From positions 27,063,198 through 27,127,197 of the forward strand of contig NC_083577.1 in NCBI RefSeq assembly GCF_027579695.1: DNA of 64,000 nt. Reading direction: 5' to 3'. Position 1 is the stretch's first letter. Every line of letters starts with the position of its first letter. This DNA comes from Neoarius graeffei (Eukaryota; Chordata; Actinopteri; Siluriformes; Ariidae). The notes under the pieces are model-generated. The model was not told the DNA's origin. It worked only from the letters and a program-made list of their open reading frames with translations, and made no database searches. Of this stretch, positions 34,696 to 45,778 are shown piece after piece. Both the position numbers and the translations under genes were made by a program.

Positions 34696-35982
34696 GATAG
34701 AATTAATTTAATCATATGCAAAACTGGCAGACAGAAAAATAGGAGGGGAACTCCAGAGGTACAGTGAGTTCACTTGCCTCGGGGCCCAAACACTAGGTGG
34801 GACGGCACTGTAGCTACTTTTTGACCAACAAGGAACAGGTTCTAGAACCGATTCCGTTCAGGATTCTTTGAACCTTGGTACTAGGGAGAGAACCAACCCA
34901 TGTTTTCATCAGTTTCGAGTGGGACTATTGTAATCAAGGATGCATCATGGACATAGGTCGTTGCACAAATCACAACAGGACTAAACAGTAGTCGCAAAAT
35001 GACAGTGAACATTGATTACCTGTGAACTTTTGTTCTGTTATTGCACATATTTGTTTCCATTTCATTTTTTTTTCTGAAGATGTATCCTTTTCTGTTGCGT
35101 TCTCCATTCCTGCACTCTGCTTCCTCTCTAAACTAATAGCATTACCACTGATCTCAACACGGTTCATGCTGGAAAATCCAGCTATATTTTGTTTCCAGCT
35201 GGGAACCAACTTTTATGGTTCCGAACCAATTAATTTTTGGTTGAAATGCTCTGAACAGTTCAAAATTTGATGCGTGAGCCAGAACAGAAACCATTCCCTT
35301 GTTGATGGAAAAGTGTGCCTAAGTGCTGACTCCAAACTACGCAAGTGTGGATCACGGCACTAACCAATAGTTAATAGTCGGTTCCTTTTGCTTTTTAGAA
35401 GTAGACACTTAGAAATATTACATTTTACGCATTACATCTGCATTTACATTATATTCTTTGTTAAATACTGCATTATATTGTGTAAATGTTGTGAAATTTG
35501 AAAGGCAAGCCATGGTTTTCCAGAAAATGAAATCTAGGAGGTCTTAGAAAAACACAATATATCCAATAGGATACGTCTGAGTTCATCAGGTGATTTCCTC
35601 AGCTTTCTGTCAAGCTGCTTTGTGACATAAAAGCACGACATAAATAAAACTGAATTGAACTTTGAGTTGAATTGAAGTCACAAACTTTTAGTCCAATTGC
35701 ATAACTTTGCAAACGTGCAAACACTGGCCTACAGCAAAAGTATTATAACAGCTTTCGATGACAATAAAAATGGAGCCCAAAATGAAAAGAGTGAGAAAAA
35801 GAGAAAGAGCTGAACATAATTATGTTTCTGTTTTGAGACCCGTTCCTTCTGGGACAACAATCTTCCTCCTCAACAACAAACTCTGGCTGCTACGTAATAA
35901 ATTTCATAACTTGGCAAAGGCTAAAGGTTGCCACTGTTTACTGTTCAGGACTAGTATTAGGAACTAAATTAGGCCAGCTAAA
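34696..35982. other. No gene seen; possible old Harbinger-like MITE
   Basis: GACCAACAAGGAACAGGTTCT near 34823 and the inverse of GTTGATGGAAAAGTGTGCC near 35300 loosely resemble ends of a fish Harbinger MITE, with GGTTCCGAACC-type words inside. The segment 35720-35960 is similar to 51560-51790, with a shared ACAACAAACTCTGG, which suggests an anonymous dispersed repeat. Confidence 0.35.
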
Positions 35983-37612
35983 TACAGTGTCTTGCAAAAG
36001 TATTCATCCCCCTTGGTGCTTGTCCTGTTTTGTCACATTACAAGATGGAATTAAAATAGATTTTTGGAGGGTTAGCACCATTTGATTTGCACAACATGCC
36101 TACCACTTAAAGGTGTTTTTTAATTTTTTTTTTAATTGTGACACAAACAATAATTAGGATTTAAAAACAGAAATCTGGAGTGTGCAGAAGTATTCACCCC
36201 CTTTTGTATGAAACCCCTAAATAAGAGCTGGTCCAACCAATTCACTTCATAAGTCACATAAATAGTTGATTAAGATCCACCTCTGTGCAATAAAAGTGTC
36301 ACATGATCTGTCACATGATGTCTGTATAAATCAATCTGTTCTGGAAGGACCCTGACTCTGCAACACTACTAAGCAAGGAACATGAAACCCAAGGAGCCTC
36401 CAAACAGGTCAGAGACAAAGTTGTGGAGAAGTATAGATCAGGGTTGGGTTATAAAAAAAAAATAATCCCAAACTTTGAATATCCCAGGGAGCACCATTAA
36501 ATCCATTATAGCAAAATAGAAAAAAAAAAATGTCACAACTACAAACCTGACAAGAGAAGGCCGCCCACCAAAACTCACAGACCAGGCAAGGAGGGCATTA
36601 ATCAGAGATGCAACAAAGACACCAAAGATAACACTGAAGGAGTTGCAAAGATCCACAGGGGAGAGGGGAGTATCTGTCCATAGGACCACTTTAAGCCGTA
36701 CACTCCACAGAGCGGGGCTTTATGGAAGAGTTGCCAGAAAAGAAAAAAAAAAAACATGTTTGAAGTTTGCCCAACAGCATGTGGCAGACTCCCCAAACAC
36801 GTGGAAGAAGATTCTCTGGCCAAATGAGTCTAAAATTGAACTTTTTGGCCATCATGGGAAACACCATGTGTGGCACAAACCCAACACCCTGAGAACATCA
36901 TTCCTACAATGAAGCATGGTGGTGGCAGCATCATGCTGTGGAGATATTTTTCATCTCCAGGGACAGGAAAGCTGGTCAGGATGGAAGGAAAGATGGATGG
37001 CACTAAATACAGGGTAATTCTGGAGGAAAAGCTGTTTGAGTCAGCCAGAGGTTTGAGACTGGGATGAAGGTTCATGTTCAAGCAAGACAACAACCCTAAA
37101 CATACTGCCAAAGCTGCACTGGAGTGGTTTAAAGGGAAACATTTAAATGCCTTGGAATGGCGTAATCAAAGCCCAGACCTCAATCTAATTGAGAATCTGT
37201 GGCATAACTTGAAGACTGCTGTACACCAACCCAACCCATCTAACTTGAAGGAGTTGGAGCAGTTTTGCTTTGAGGAATGGGCAAAAATCCTAGTGGCTAG
37301 ATGTGCTAAGCTAATAGAGACATACCCCAAGAGACTTGCAGCTGTAATTACAGCAAAAAGTGGCTCTACAAAGCATTGACTTTGGGAGGGGAATACCTAT
37401 GCACACTACAGATTTCTGTTTTTTTTTTTTAGTTTAATTATTGTGTCACAATAAAAAAAAATTAAATGCATCTTTGAAGTGCAAATTCATGAAGTGCATG
37501 TTGTGTAAATCAAATGGTGCTAGCCACCCAAAAATCCATTTTAATTCCAACTTGTAATGTGGCAAAACAGGACAAACACCAAGCGGGATGAATACTTTTG
37601 CAAGACACTGTA
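35983..37612 (+). mobile_element. Tc1-like element, family B, copy 3
   Basis: It runs from ACAGTGTCTTGCAAAAGTATTC to the inverse GAATACTTTTGCAAGACACTGTA, with TA at both borders. It is the best-bounded copy of the family in the window. Confidence 0.92.
36382..37379 (+). pseudogene. Tc1 transposase, family B, copy 3
   Basis: The frame starts MKPKEPPNRSET and ends GSTKH at 37379. A-run expansions near 36450, 36520 and 36745 and a stop near 37066 break it. Catalytic blocks NESKIELF (D replaced in the W-D-E context), KQDNNPKHT (second D) and SPDLNLIEN (E) are recognisable. Confidence 0.85.
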
Positions 37613-37914
37613 TATCAGTTACACTGTGTTCTTGACTTGTGTAAATGACTTGTTTTCTGCATTGTTCTCATGTTAAGCAGGAGGAGCCAGTACGACTGTA
37701 TGCACATGCAAATTAGATCAATAAAGTTTTATCTAATCTAATGTAATTTAATGCTTTATTTGGAAAGGCAATGTTAGTCAGCACCACATGTAATCCTTGT
37801 ACAAGGGCTTATTGTGACAAAGTTCCATCATTGCCAAAAAGCAGTTCAAAAATAGTCTACAGGAAGACCACGGGCCTGGCAACCAGACTTGGGAACACTA
37901 GAGTTACATTTCAA
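37613..37914. other. No gene seen
   Basis: Anonymous DNA. ATCAATAAAGTTTTATCTAATC near 37719 looks like a LINE 3' tail, but nothing upstream supports one. Confidence 0.4.
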
Positions 37915-38107
37915 TGCATTACAGGCATTTAGCAGACACTTGTATCCATAGTGACATCCAACATATCTAGAGAAGCCTGGGGAGCAGATGGGGGTTCTGT
38001 GCCTTGCTCAAGGGCACTTCAGCCATTCTTACTGGTCCAGGGAATGAAACCAGTGACCTTTTGGTCCCAAAGCTGCTTCTCTAACCATTAGGCCCTGGCT
38101 TCCCCAA
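37915..38107 (-). mobile_element. tRNA-derived SINE of another family
   Basis: Read on the minus strand, a tRNA-like head (GGCCTAATGGTTAGAGAAGC and GGTCACTGGTTTCATTCCC) is followed by GCCCTTGAGCAAGGCAC and a tail near ATTTAGCAGACACTTGTATCC reversed. Distinct from the family A SINE directly to its right. Confidence 0.65.
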
Positions 38108-38112
38108 GTTTA

Positions 38113-38478
38113 AAATCCATCCATTATCTGTAACCACTTATCCTGTGCAGGGTCGCGGGCAAGCTGGAGCCTATCCCAGCTGACTATGGGCAAGAGGCAG
38201 GGTACACCCTGGACAAGTCACCAGATCATCGCAGGGCTGACACATACAGACAAACAACCATTCACATTCACACCTACGGTCAATTTAAAGCCACCAATTA
38301 GCCTAACCTGCATGTCTTTGGACTGTGGGGGAAACTGGAGCACCCGGAGGAAACCCATGCAGACACGGGGAGAACATGCAAACTCCACACAGAAAGGCCC
38401 CCGTCGGCCACTGGGCTCAAACCCAGAACCTTCTTGCTGTGAGGCGACAGTGCTAACCACTACATCACTGTGCCACAC
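38113..38478 (-). mobile_element. tRNA-derived SINE (family A), full length
   Basis: The complete minus-strand copy has the tRNA-like head at its right end and a GGATGGAT-type tail at its left end (38113), as in the copy at 2339. Confidence 0.88.
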
Positions 38479-39999
38479 GTCAAGTTTATAACGAAGTTTA
38501 GAAATTGATAAGAAAAGCTGGGAGCAGAGTCCCCACTCTTCCCTTTAACCATAACCTGTCATAACTTTCTAATACAACTTGGCTTGAGGAAATATTCCTA
38601 AAGTTGTGATAAAGTTACTTTTAGTTTCCTTGAATAACTTCAGTCAAGAAATTGCAATTTTACCAAAGAAGACAGGGCCTCAAAGCTCACATAAAGAACA
38701 GAAAGTTTAGCTGGTTAGGTAAAGATTAAATATCTCACTAGAATCGTGTGGGAATGTGATTTCCCCAATCTCTCATCATCATCTCTCTGTCCTCTCATCA
38801 AAAGCCTTTTCTATCTAATGAACCGACACTTGTTAGCCCATCTCTTCATGTCTCTCTCTCTCTCGCTCTCTCCGTACGTGTGTAATTAAGTGGGCTGTAG
38901 ATCGGGAGCTGTTATCCCCAGTGTATCGCCACATTTATCATCATGCCTCTCTTTCTCTTGCGTTTGTTCATCATGATGAAGCTCTCAGCTGGGAGCTCAA
39001 ATCGCTCTCCAGAATAGCAGCTGTGAGCAATAAGGGCTCATTCGTGTTTTTTTTTTTTTTTTTCATCTCACGCACCCGTGCATGCACACATACAAATTCT
39101 CACCCAGAGACATGATGAAATCTTTCTTATTTAAAAGAACAGGCAGGCAGTCACTGGAGAGACAGCAAGACTCCATCAGAAAAAGAGAAGAAGAAATGTT
39201 TCTGTCAAAGTGACTGAGGGAGAGAATGAGCATCAGTCTGAATGCCTATCTTAAAATCGATGCTTGCATTGATGAGAAACTAACTATTTGGCCAAAACAA
39301 CAGTCTCCGTGTCATCTACGGTTGCCACAGAATTTAAATTAGCAGAATCAAATTAGCCATGATAAAATTAGCATGGTTATGCTAGTCACAGGTTCATCAT
39401 TGAAATACTGTCTATTGTTTCATTCCAGTATTTACTAATTTTAATTATTATTATTTTTTTAAAGAATAAGCACGAAACATTGAAACCGTCGACGCGCTCT
39501 GCGATCGTTACCTCACCAGTGCTAAATGTGAACACCGATCTGGCTCTGACCGTGCACCGGTAATAGCAGCAATTTCAAAGCAGCATTCTACCTTTTTCAT
39601 GAGTGATTAGCTTTTGTGTTGAAATTCCTTCTTCCGTGCCATTTCGTTTCCCTCCCGCAATTAACAATCATGACTCTTGCAAAGTAGAAGACAGTGTAAA
39701 GTGCAACATTGTGGTTCAAAATGAAAACTAGAATGTGCATGCAATTTACTCCGGCTTGCTTACATAATAAAATATTATTAGGTGACTTTATATTACATGC
39801 GTTCAGGAAGAATGAGATGCATACTGATTACTGGAGTACTGGAGCACAAGGTGGTTGAAACACAAAGCTTCTAAATGAAAGCAGTGGAAGCGTAAACGTT
39901 CTTGGATGATGTGTGATATAGAGCTGTGTAGCATAAAGCTGTGATGAACTCAAAGCACCTTTAGAAACTATGGGTTAAAAAAAAAAACAGATGATTGCA
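38479..39999. other. No gene seen
   Basis: Anonymous DNA with a CT-rich tract at 38852-38868 and a poly-T of about 17 at 39047-39063. Confidence 0.5.
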
Positions 40000-40012
40000 T
40001 GCTTCAAACCTC

Positions 40013-40417
40013 ATCTCATCTCATCTCATCTCATCTCATCTCATCTCATCTCATTATCTCTAGCTGCTTTATCCTGTTCTACAGGGTCGCAGGCAAGCTG
40101 GAGCCTATCCCAGCTGACTACAGGTGAAAGGCGGGGTACACCCTGGACAAGTCGCCAGGTCATCACAGGGCTGACACATAGACACAGACAACCATTCACA
40201 CTCACATTCACACCTACGGTCAATTTAGAGTCACCAGTTAACCTAACCTGCATGTCTTTGGACTGTGGGGGAAACCGGAGCACCCGGAGGAAACCCACGC
40301 GGACACGGGGAGAACATGCAAACTCCGCACAGAAAGGCCCTCGCCGGCCACGGGGCTCGAACCCGGACCTTCTTACTGTGAGGCGACAGTGCTAACCACT
40401 ACACCACCGTGCCACCC
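40013..40417 (-). mobile_element. tRNA-derived SINE (family A) with target duplication
   Basis: Full-length minus-strand copy with a long tail of TCTCA repeats (40013-40056). Direct repeats TGCTTCAAACCTC flank it at 40000-40012 and 40418-40430. The head includes A and B boxes, so it is a recent insertion by the look of its ends. Confidence 0.94.
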
Positions 40418-40430
40418 TGCTTCAAACCTC

Positions 40431-41326
40431 TTTTCCTTTATCTCTTTACATTCACTGCACGTGTTTGGTGACATTTCTGACATTGTGACAGCTCACACTG
40501 ACCCGGTCAGTTGAAGTAAATGCATAAGTGTATCTGTGTAAACGTTTACAGAACGACTGAAATGGTGATTGCAAGCGCAGCATAATCAGCCTTGATTATA
40601 CTTCATTATATTATAATAGTAAGCTTCAAGTTAAGTCCTCAAGTCAAGAAAGTGCAAAGCACATGGAGCCTCACATCTGATCTGACCATATGCTCAGCCG
40701 ACAAATGTGTACGCACACACACACACACCGAGGCCGTGAAGTTTAAATGGAGTGTAATGGTGTGTACTAGACCCCTGTAACAGCCCATTAGGCACACAAA
40801 GTAAGTTAATCTAATCTAATGTCTCTTGTTTTCCTGCTGTACCGACATACGTGTGTACTTACAGAGCCTATACCCCAAACAGCATTTCACGAGACGTGCA
40901 CATGCCTTGACTCAGGAGCTGAAGAGGTTTACATTACACTCCATTAAAGAGTGCATGTTTTCAAAAATGGTGGTGTTTTAACCCACAGGGGAGAGGTAAT
41001 ATCCATGCATATACAGTATCTGTGAATAGGCATAATTATAGTCATGAAAAGAGCTTTGCTTATTCATTACAGTAGCTCATGTAGGCTATGTAGTGGATCC
41101 ATTAAAGAATGGGAGGTTTCATGAAAGACAAACACACAACACTGCTGTGTAATTACGTACTGTGTTATGTTAAGACTTTTGGACACAGTGTACATTGTGT
41201 GATTCCGGATCAAGTCATTGCCACTAGATAGACTTCTGGAAGTCATGAACCCATTATACATCCAAGCTGCTTCTTCTTCTTCTTCTACTTCTTCTTCTTC
41301 TTTTTTGTCCAATGTATGACATCTAG
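40431..41326. other. No gene seen
   Basis: Anonymous DNA with a short CA run near 40715 and a TTC-rich tract at 41268-41302. Confidence 0.5.
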
Positions 41327-41532
41327 TGCCGCTTTTCCACTACAAACGCGGCTGAGCCGTGCCGTGCCGAGTCGAGCTGAGTCGAGCTGAGCGGGGCTGT
41401 TGGAGTTGCATTTCGACTACAACCGCGCTGAACCGTGCTGGCTGGAAGTGGGTGGACACATTGGGTGGAGTTAGCGAAAGTGGGTGGACGTCATGTGATG
41501 TCGTTAAGCAGCGCAAACAGTGACATCAGTGA

Positions 41533-42098
41533 CAGTGGCGGAACAAGTCAGAGCCGGGCCGGGGGCGGGGCAAATGACCGGACCCTTTATTAAAGCTTAT
41601 CATAACATCATTTTAGGCTACAAAATGTCCGCAACTGCGGTGTTTACCAATTTCAACACTACCGGGTGCAACTATGTTATTTAGTACATCAAGTCCTTCA
41701 AACGAACATGTAACTCAGAAACAAAAAACATTAGGATACTGTACATGGCTCATAATAAAACATCAATAGCCTATACTGCGCACATTATTTGAAGGGCATA
41801 CGAATGAGCGCTCAGAGGTTGCAACGCTGACAGGAAGAGTCAGAAATAAAAGGAGGGCGGTGCAAACCTCACTGAATGCACTGTGTTTACCAATTTCAAC
41901 ACTCCGGGGTGCAACTATGTTATTTTGTACATTAAGTCCTTCAAACGAACATGTAACTCAGAAACAAAAAAAACATTCGGCGACATACTGTACATGGCTC
42001 ATAATAAAACATCAATAGCCTACTGCGCGCATTATTTGAAGGGCATACGACGAGCCTTGCGCTCCGCGAACTCGTCCACGATGCTCTGTATGTCACTG
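41533..42098. mobile_element. hAT-like insertion with internal duplication
   Basis: The insertion is absent from the two sister MITEs. It starts CAGTGGCGGAA and ends TGTCACTG. It is flanked by ATCAGTGA (41525-41532) and ATTCAGTGA (42099-42107), an 8-bp duplication with one extra base. Inside, about 170 bp starting TGTTTACCAATTTCAAC (41641) is repeated 243 bp later (41884). Confidence 0.75.
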
Positions 42099-42151
42099 AT
42101 TCAGTGAGCTTTTAAGCGGTAGTCTCACGACCCGAATAGTAAACAATAAAC

Positions 42152-42256
42152 ATGGAGGACATGGTGTCGTTAGTGTTGCTGGTCTTGGTGCTGTGGCTTG
42201 TTGTCACCGACAACGCGGACAGATACTGGCAAGAGCGTATAGATGAGGCGAGGCGC
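42152..42256 (+). pseudogene. Remnant transposase exon in the MITE
   Basis: ATG at 42152 opens MEDMVSLVLLVLVLW and continues TDNADRYWQERIDEARR. The same start is kept in the sister MITEs near 45105 and, inverted, near 49470. It resembles the N-terminus of Harbinger transposases, but the identification is by memory only. The catalytic region is deleted. Confidence 0.5.
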
Positions 42257-42594
42257 ATAAGGCTTCAGAAATTCTCGTAATTCATAATTATTCTCCTTCC
42301 GGGTTTGCGGTGTTTACAGATCCCAGCGCGCTCGCGGGGCGTGTGTGGGCATGTGAGGACACTCCTCCTCACCAATCAGTGCACAGGGGAGTGTCTGCTC
42401 ACGCCCCCAACCTCAGTCGGCACGGTTTGGCTCGCTTCAGCCCCACTCCAAAACGGTGCGAGTTTTAGGGGCTAAGCAGGGCTGAAACGAGCTGAGTCGT
42501 GCTGGTTTTTGGTAGTCGAAACGCGAGCCGTGTCGGGCTGAAGTGAGCTGAAGCGAGCTGAAGCGAGCTGAAAAAGGGTAGTGGAAAAGGGCCA

Positions 42595-42889
42595 TAAGAA
42601 AAATATTCATGGTCCCCTAGTAAAACAGTAAAACTTTCAGCCACATTTAACCATAATTCACCAGATGTGAATGACACCAAGTGCTAATCTGTTTTTTTTT
42701 TATATTATACTTAGCTGATCAATGTAGACGAACGATATACAGAGGTTGAAAGAACCTCAGAGGTGTGATGATCTAAAGAAATCTGAAACTGTATACAATA
42801 CTGTAACTTTTTCAGGTGCCCAAATGATTAACATCAGTGATGCATTCATGCAGTTGTCATGCGGTTGCAAGCTCAAATCCCAACAATTG
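42595..42889. other. No gene seen
   Basis: Anonymous AT-rich DNA. Confidence 0.5.
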
Positions 42890-43007
42890 CTAGGTTTCAC
42901 ATGACGTCACATCCGCCCCATTAGTTATTCAAAACTTTAGCTGGTGGTCTACCAAAGTTCAGTTGACAAAGCGTTTGTAGGGAGAAGATGCATTGCTCGC
43001 ATGAAAA

Positions 43008-43224
43008 ATGCCTTACGCTTGTGTTGTTTTAGGTTGTTCGAATAGATCAAACCGTGAAACTGATAAAAATTTCTTCAGGGTTCCCCGTGAACTAATAAAA
43101 AAGGGTGAACGAACACAGGATTTCACAAAAAGACATCGAGAAAGGTGGCTTTTGAACCTCTCACTGAAATCGAACGGAACGGAGTCAAAGCATGCTCGAG
43201 TTTGCAGTGATCACTTGGTGAAAG
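43008..43224 (+). pseudogene. THAP-domain exon
   Basis: The exon begins MPYACVVLGCSNRSN and holds the C2CH zinc-binding pattern of a THAP domain: C5 and C10, a conserved F-R-V-P at 23-26, W47, then C66 and H69 in VCSDHL. THAP domains bind DNA and are found in P-element, Kolobok and related transposases. A good splice donor, AAAG/GTTTGT, follows at 43224. The next exons are missing because a LINE 3' end starts about six bases later. The long open frame that runs on to 43877 is a chance fusion of this exon with LINE and SINE sequence. Confidence 0.75.
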
Positions 43225-43230
43225 GTTTGT

Positions 43231-44182
43231 ATACTGACAAACTGATCAGGCGGGCCGGCTCTGTGGTCGGCATGAAGCTGGACTCTCTGGTGACGGTGGC
43301 AGAGAAGAGGACTATGGACAAACTATTGAACATCATGGACGATGCCAGTCACCCTCTGCACACCGTCATCAGCAACCAGAGAAGTCTGTTCAGTGACAGA
43401 ATGCTCCTTCCCAAGTGTAGGGCTCATCTCATCTCATTATATCTAGCCGCTTTATCCTGTTCTACAGGGTCGCAGGCAAACTGGAGCCTATCCCAGCTGA
43501 CTACGGGCAAGAGGCGGGGTACACCCTGGACAAGTCACCAGGTCATCACAGGGCCAACACAGAGACACAGACAACCATTCACACCTATGGTCAATTTAGA
43601 GTCACCAGTTAACCTAACCTGCATGTCTTTGGACTGTGGGGGAAACCGGAGCACCCAGAGGAAACCCACACGGGCAACATGCAAACTCCACACAGAAAGG
43701 CCCTCGCCGGCCACGGGGCTCGAACCCGGACCTTCTTGCTGTGAGGCAACAGCGCTAACCACTACACCACTGTGCTGCCCTAGTGTAGGACTACCAGACT
43801 TAAAAACTCCTTTGTCCCTCACGCCATCAGACTGTACAACTCCTCTCTGGGGGGGGGGGGGGGGGGGGGGGGGGTAACAGGAGGATAGAGGATGGGAGGG
43901 AGCAGTAGCCTAGCCTAACAATAAGCAATACTGGACAATGTGCAATATAATGTGCAATATTAAGTACAATATCTCTCCTGCTGCCCCCCCTTTTTCCCCT
44001 TTCTTCCCCCCTTCCTCTCTTCCCTATATGTTATTCATTTTATATTGTATATGTAAATACTTAATTTAATTTAATGTATCTAGAAGTTTTTTTCTCTATT
44101 TTCTATTCTCTGTTTATCCTGTAATGATGCTGCTGGAATCTTAATTTCCCTGAGGGAACCCTCCCGAAGGGATCAATAAAGT

Positions 44183-44280
<98 letters not shown>

Positions 44281-44281
44281 C
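43231..44281 (+). mobile_element. Rex1/CR1-like LINE 3' end with (TCTA)n tail
   Basis: A 5'-truncated LINE. It starts within the last part of the reverse transcriptase frame (RRAGSVVGMKLDSL, KLLNIMDDASHPL, NQRSLFSDRMLLP) and ends in a 3' untranslated region with GGATCAATAAAGTTC followed by about 24 TCTA units (44183-44281). A SINE at 43422-43781 and a poly-G run at 43851-43874 interrupt it. Confidence 0.85.
43422..43781 (-). mobile_element. tRNA-derived SINE (family A) inside the LINE
   Basis: A complete minus-strand SINE splits the LINE and is flanked by AGTGTAGG at 43414-43421 and 43782-43789. Confidence 0.9.
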
Positions 44282-44371
44282 CTCTCAGCTATGTACTTTT
44301 CTTGCTATGTGTCATTATTTTATGGTACTTTTTTAGTCACGAAGCTCTAAAGTCCCCAGCTGTTTCTTTGT

Positions 44372-44830
44372 TCACTCCTCACAAAGTCCATATGCATGAA
44401 GGTCGCGACAAAATTCAATCAAGCGAACTGTTGTTTGTTTATACTTCAACTTGCAGCGCTTCATTGTAAAGACACAAACGAAAAGGTTAAAAAATATACT
44501 TACAAGGGCAAAAACAATACCGGATTCATTTGGCAGCAACTTGATACTGAGGTCTTTTACCCAGCCACATACAAAAAAGTTGTAAGCCTCCATACTCTTC
44601 CACACTTTCATCTGTTTTGCGGTGTAGAAGGACGTCTGCAACACCAGATAGTTTGAGATATCGGGGAACTCGACTGAAGGGTAGTTTGCGAGATCGTATG
44701 ACAAATCCTTCTTTCCCAGACTGCAGGGGTCGATTTCATTGCACATAGCAATCTTCTGAATATATCTAAAGCGAGCAGTGGCTTCTAGATTACAAGCGTA
44801 CTCTGATGAGTTATCGCTAGTTGTTTGCAC
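44372..44830 (-). pseudogene. First exon of a SWIM/YqaJ-type partner gene
   Basis: Minus-strand open frame with QTTSDNSSEYACNLEA, RYIQKIAMCNEIDP, YPSVEFPDISNYLV and WKSMEAYNFFVCGW. These blocks resemble the N-terminal part of proteins that carry a SWIM zinc finger and a YqaJ exonuclease domain in fish and invertebrates; this is recall without a search. The coding exon probably ends at 44561, where GGCTGG/GTAAAA forms a splice donor. There is no ATG at the printed start (the first codon is GTG), and AAG stands a few codons upstream where an ATG might have been. Confidence 0.5.
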
Positions 44831-44845
44831 TATGGCAGCCTTTTA

Positions 44846-45518
44846 TGCCGCTTTTCCACTACCAACGCGGCTGAGTTGGGCTGAGCCGTGCCGTGCTGAG
44901 TTGGGCTGAGTCGAGCTGAGTGGGGCTGTTGGAGTTGCATTTCGACTACATCCGCGCTGAACCGTGCTGGCTGGAAGTGGGTGGACACATTGGGTGGAGT
45001 TAGCGAAAGTGGGTGGACGTCAGGTGATGTCGTTAGGCGGTGCAAACAGTGACATCAGTGGCCTTTTAAGCGGTAGTCTCACGACCCGAATAGTAAACAA
45101 TAAACATGGAGGACATGGAGTCGTTAGTGTTGCTGGTCTTGGTGCTGTGGCTTGTTGTCACCGACAATGCCAACAGATACTGGCAAAAGCGTATAGATGA
45201 GGCGAGGCGCATAAGGCTTCATAATTCGTAATTCTCCTTCTTCCGGGTTTACGGTGTTTACAGATCCCAGCGTGCTCGCGGGGCGTGTGTGGGCATGTGA
45301 GGACACTCCTCCTCACCAATCAGTGCACAGGGGAGTGTCTCCTCACGCCCCTAGCCTCACTCAGCTCGGTTTGGCTCGCTTCAGCCCCACTCCAAAACCG
45401 TGCGAGTTTTGGGGGCTAAGCAGGGCTGAAGCGAGCTGAGTCGTGCTGTTCTTAGATAGTCGAAACGCGAGCCGTGTCGGGCTGAAGTGAGCTGAAAAAG
45501 GGTAGTGGAAAAGGGCCA
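44846..45518 (+). mobile_element. Harbinger-type MITE, copy 2, with TTA duplication
   Basis: The ends are TGCCGCTTTTCCACTACC and GGTAGTGGAAAAGGGCCA. Direct repeats TTA flank it at 44843-44845 and 45519-45521, the TWA target of PIF/Harbinger elements. It keeps the transposase start MEDMESLVLLVLVLW at 45105. It sits just upstream of the partner-gene exon. Confidence 0.9.
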
Positions 45519-45521
45519 TTA

Positions 45522-45770
45522 GACCACCAGCTATTTCACTTCTGGTAAAACCGCTAAGAAAAGTCACGTGAAGAGGGCTGTTAGCAATCTGCTTAACGAG
45601 TTAGTAACTTTGCGTGTCAGAAGAAACATATTTGCCTTTATCCTTCTAAACTGGTCGCCATTGTGCATCTGGAGAGAACTAGCTAGTGGGTTGGAATTGT
45701 CAGGAGCTAAACTGCAAGAAAATGAGGTAAATGTGTAAACCTCATAAATATCTAGCGACACAATTGGTGG
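45522..45770. other. End of the THAP relic, then anonymous DNA
   Basis: The right end of the two-gene relic reaches about 45575. Beyond it no gene is seen. Confidence 0.4.
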
Positions 45771-45778
45771 GTCTGATG

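Larger units (their letters stand above)
41327..42594 (+). mobile_element. Harbinger-type MITE, copy 1, with internal hAT-like insertion
   Basis: The ends TGCCGCTTTTCCACTAC and, reversed, TGGCCCTTTTCCACTACC are imperfect inverted repeats. Next to them are GAGTCGAGCTGAG-type repeats on both sides. An insertion at 41533-42098 explains why this copy is longer than the other two. It keeps a transposase start at 42152. Confidence 0.85.
42890..45575. mobile_element. Relic of a two-gene THAP/YqaJ-type DNA transposon
   Basis: A plus-strand THAP exon near the left and a minus-strand second gene exon near the right face each other. Inverted end sequences support one element: TTCACATGAC at 42896 against the inverse of GTCACGTGAA near 45564, and TAGCTGGTGGTCTA at 42940 against TAGACCACCAGCTA at 45520. 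The middle was replaced or deleted; a LINE, a SINE and a Harbinger MITE inserted later. The pairing of a THAP transposase with a YqaJ-like partner is what I recall for ISL2EU/IS4EU elements. Confidence 0.5.

Noticed and set aside
34800..35320. Harbinger-like MITE
   Set aside because: End similarity is loose and borders cannot be fixed; mentioned only in the stretch note.
37700..37745. LINE 3' end with ATCTAATC tail
   Set aside because: Only a tail-like string; no reverse transcriptase sequence upstream.
39991..40395. 134-codon frame with SCSTGSQASWSLSQL repeated at several places
   Set aside because: It is the tRNA-derived SINE read antisense; frames at 7388, 27331, 38186, 43535, 53071 and 57805 are the same artefact.
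44396..44656. 86-codon plus-strand frame
   Set aside because: Antisense to the partner-gene exon and without motifs.
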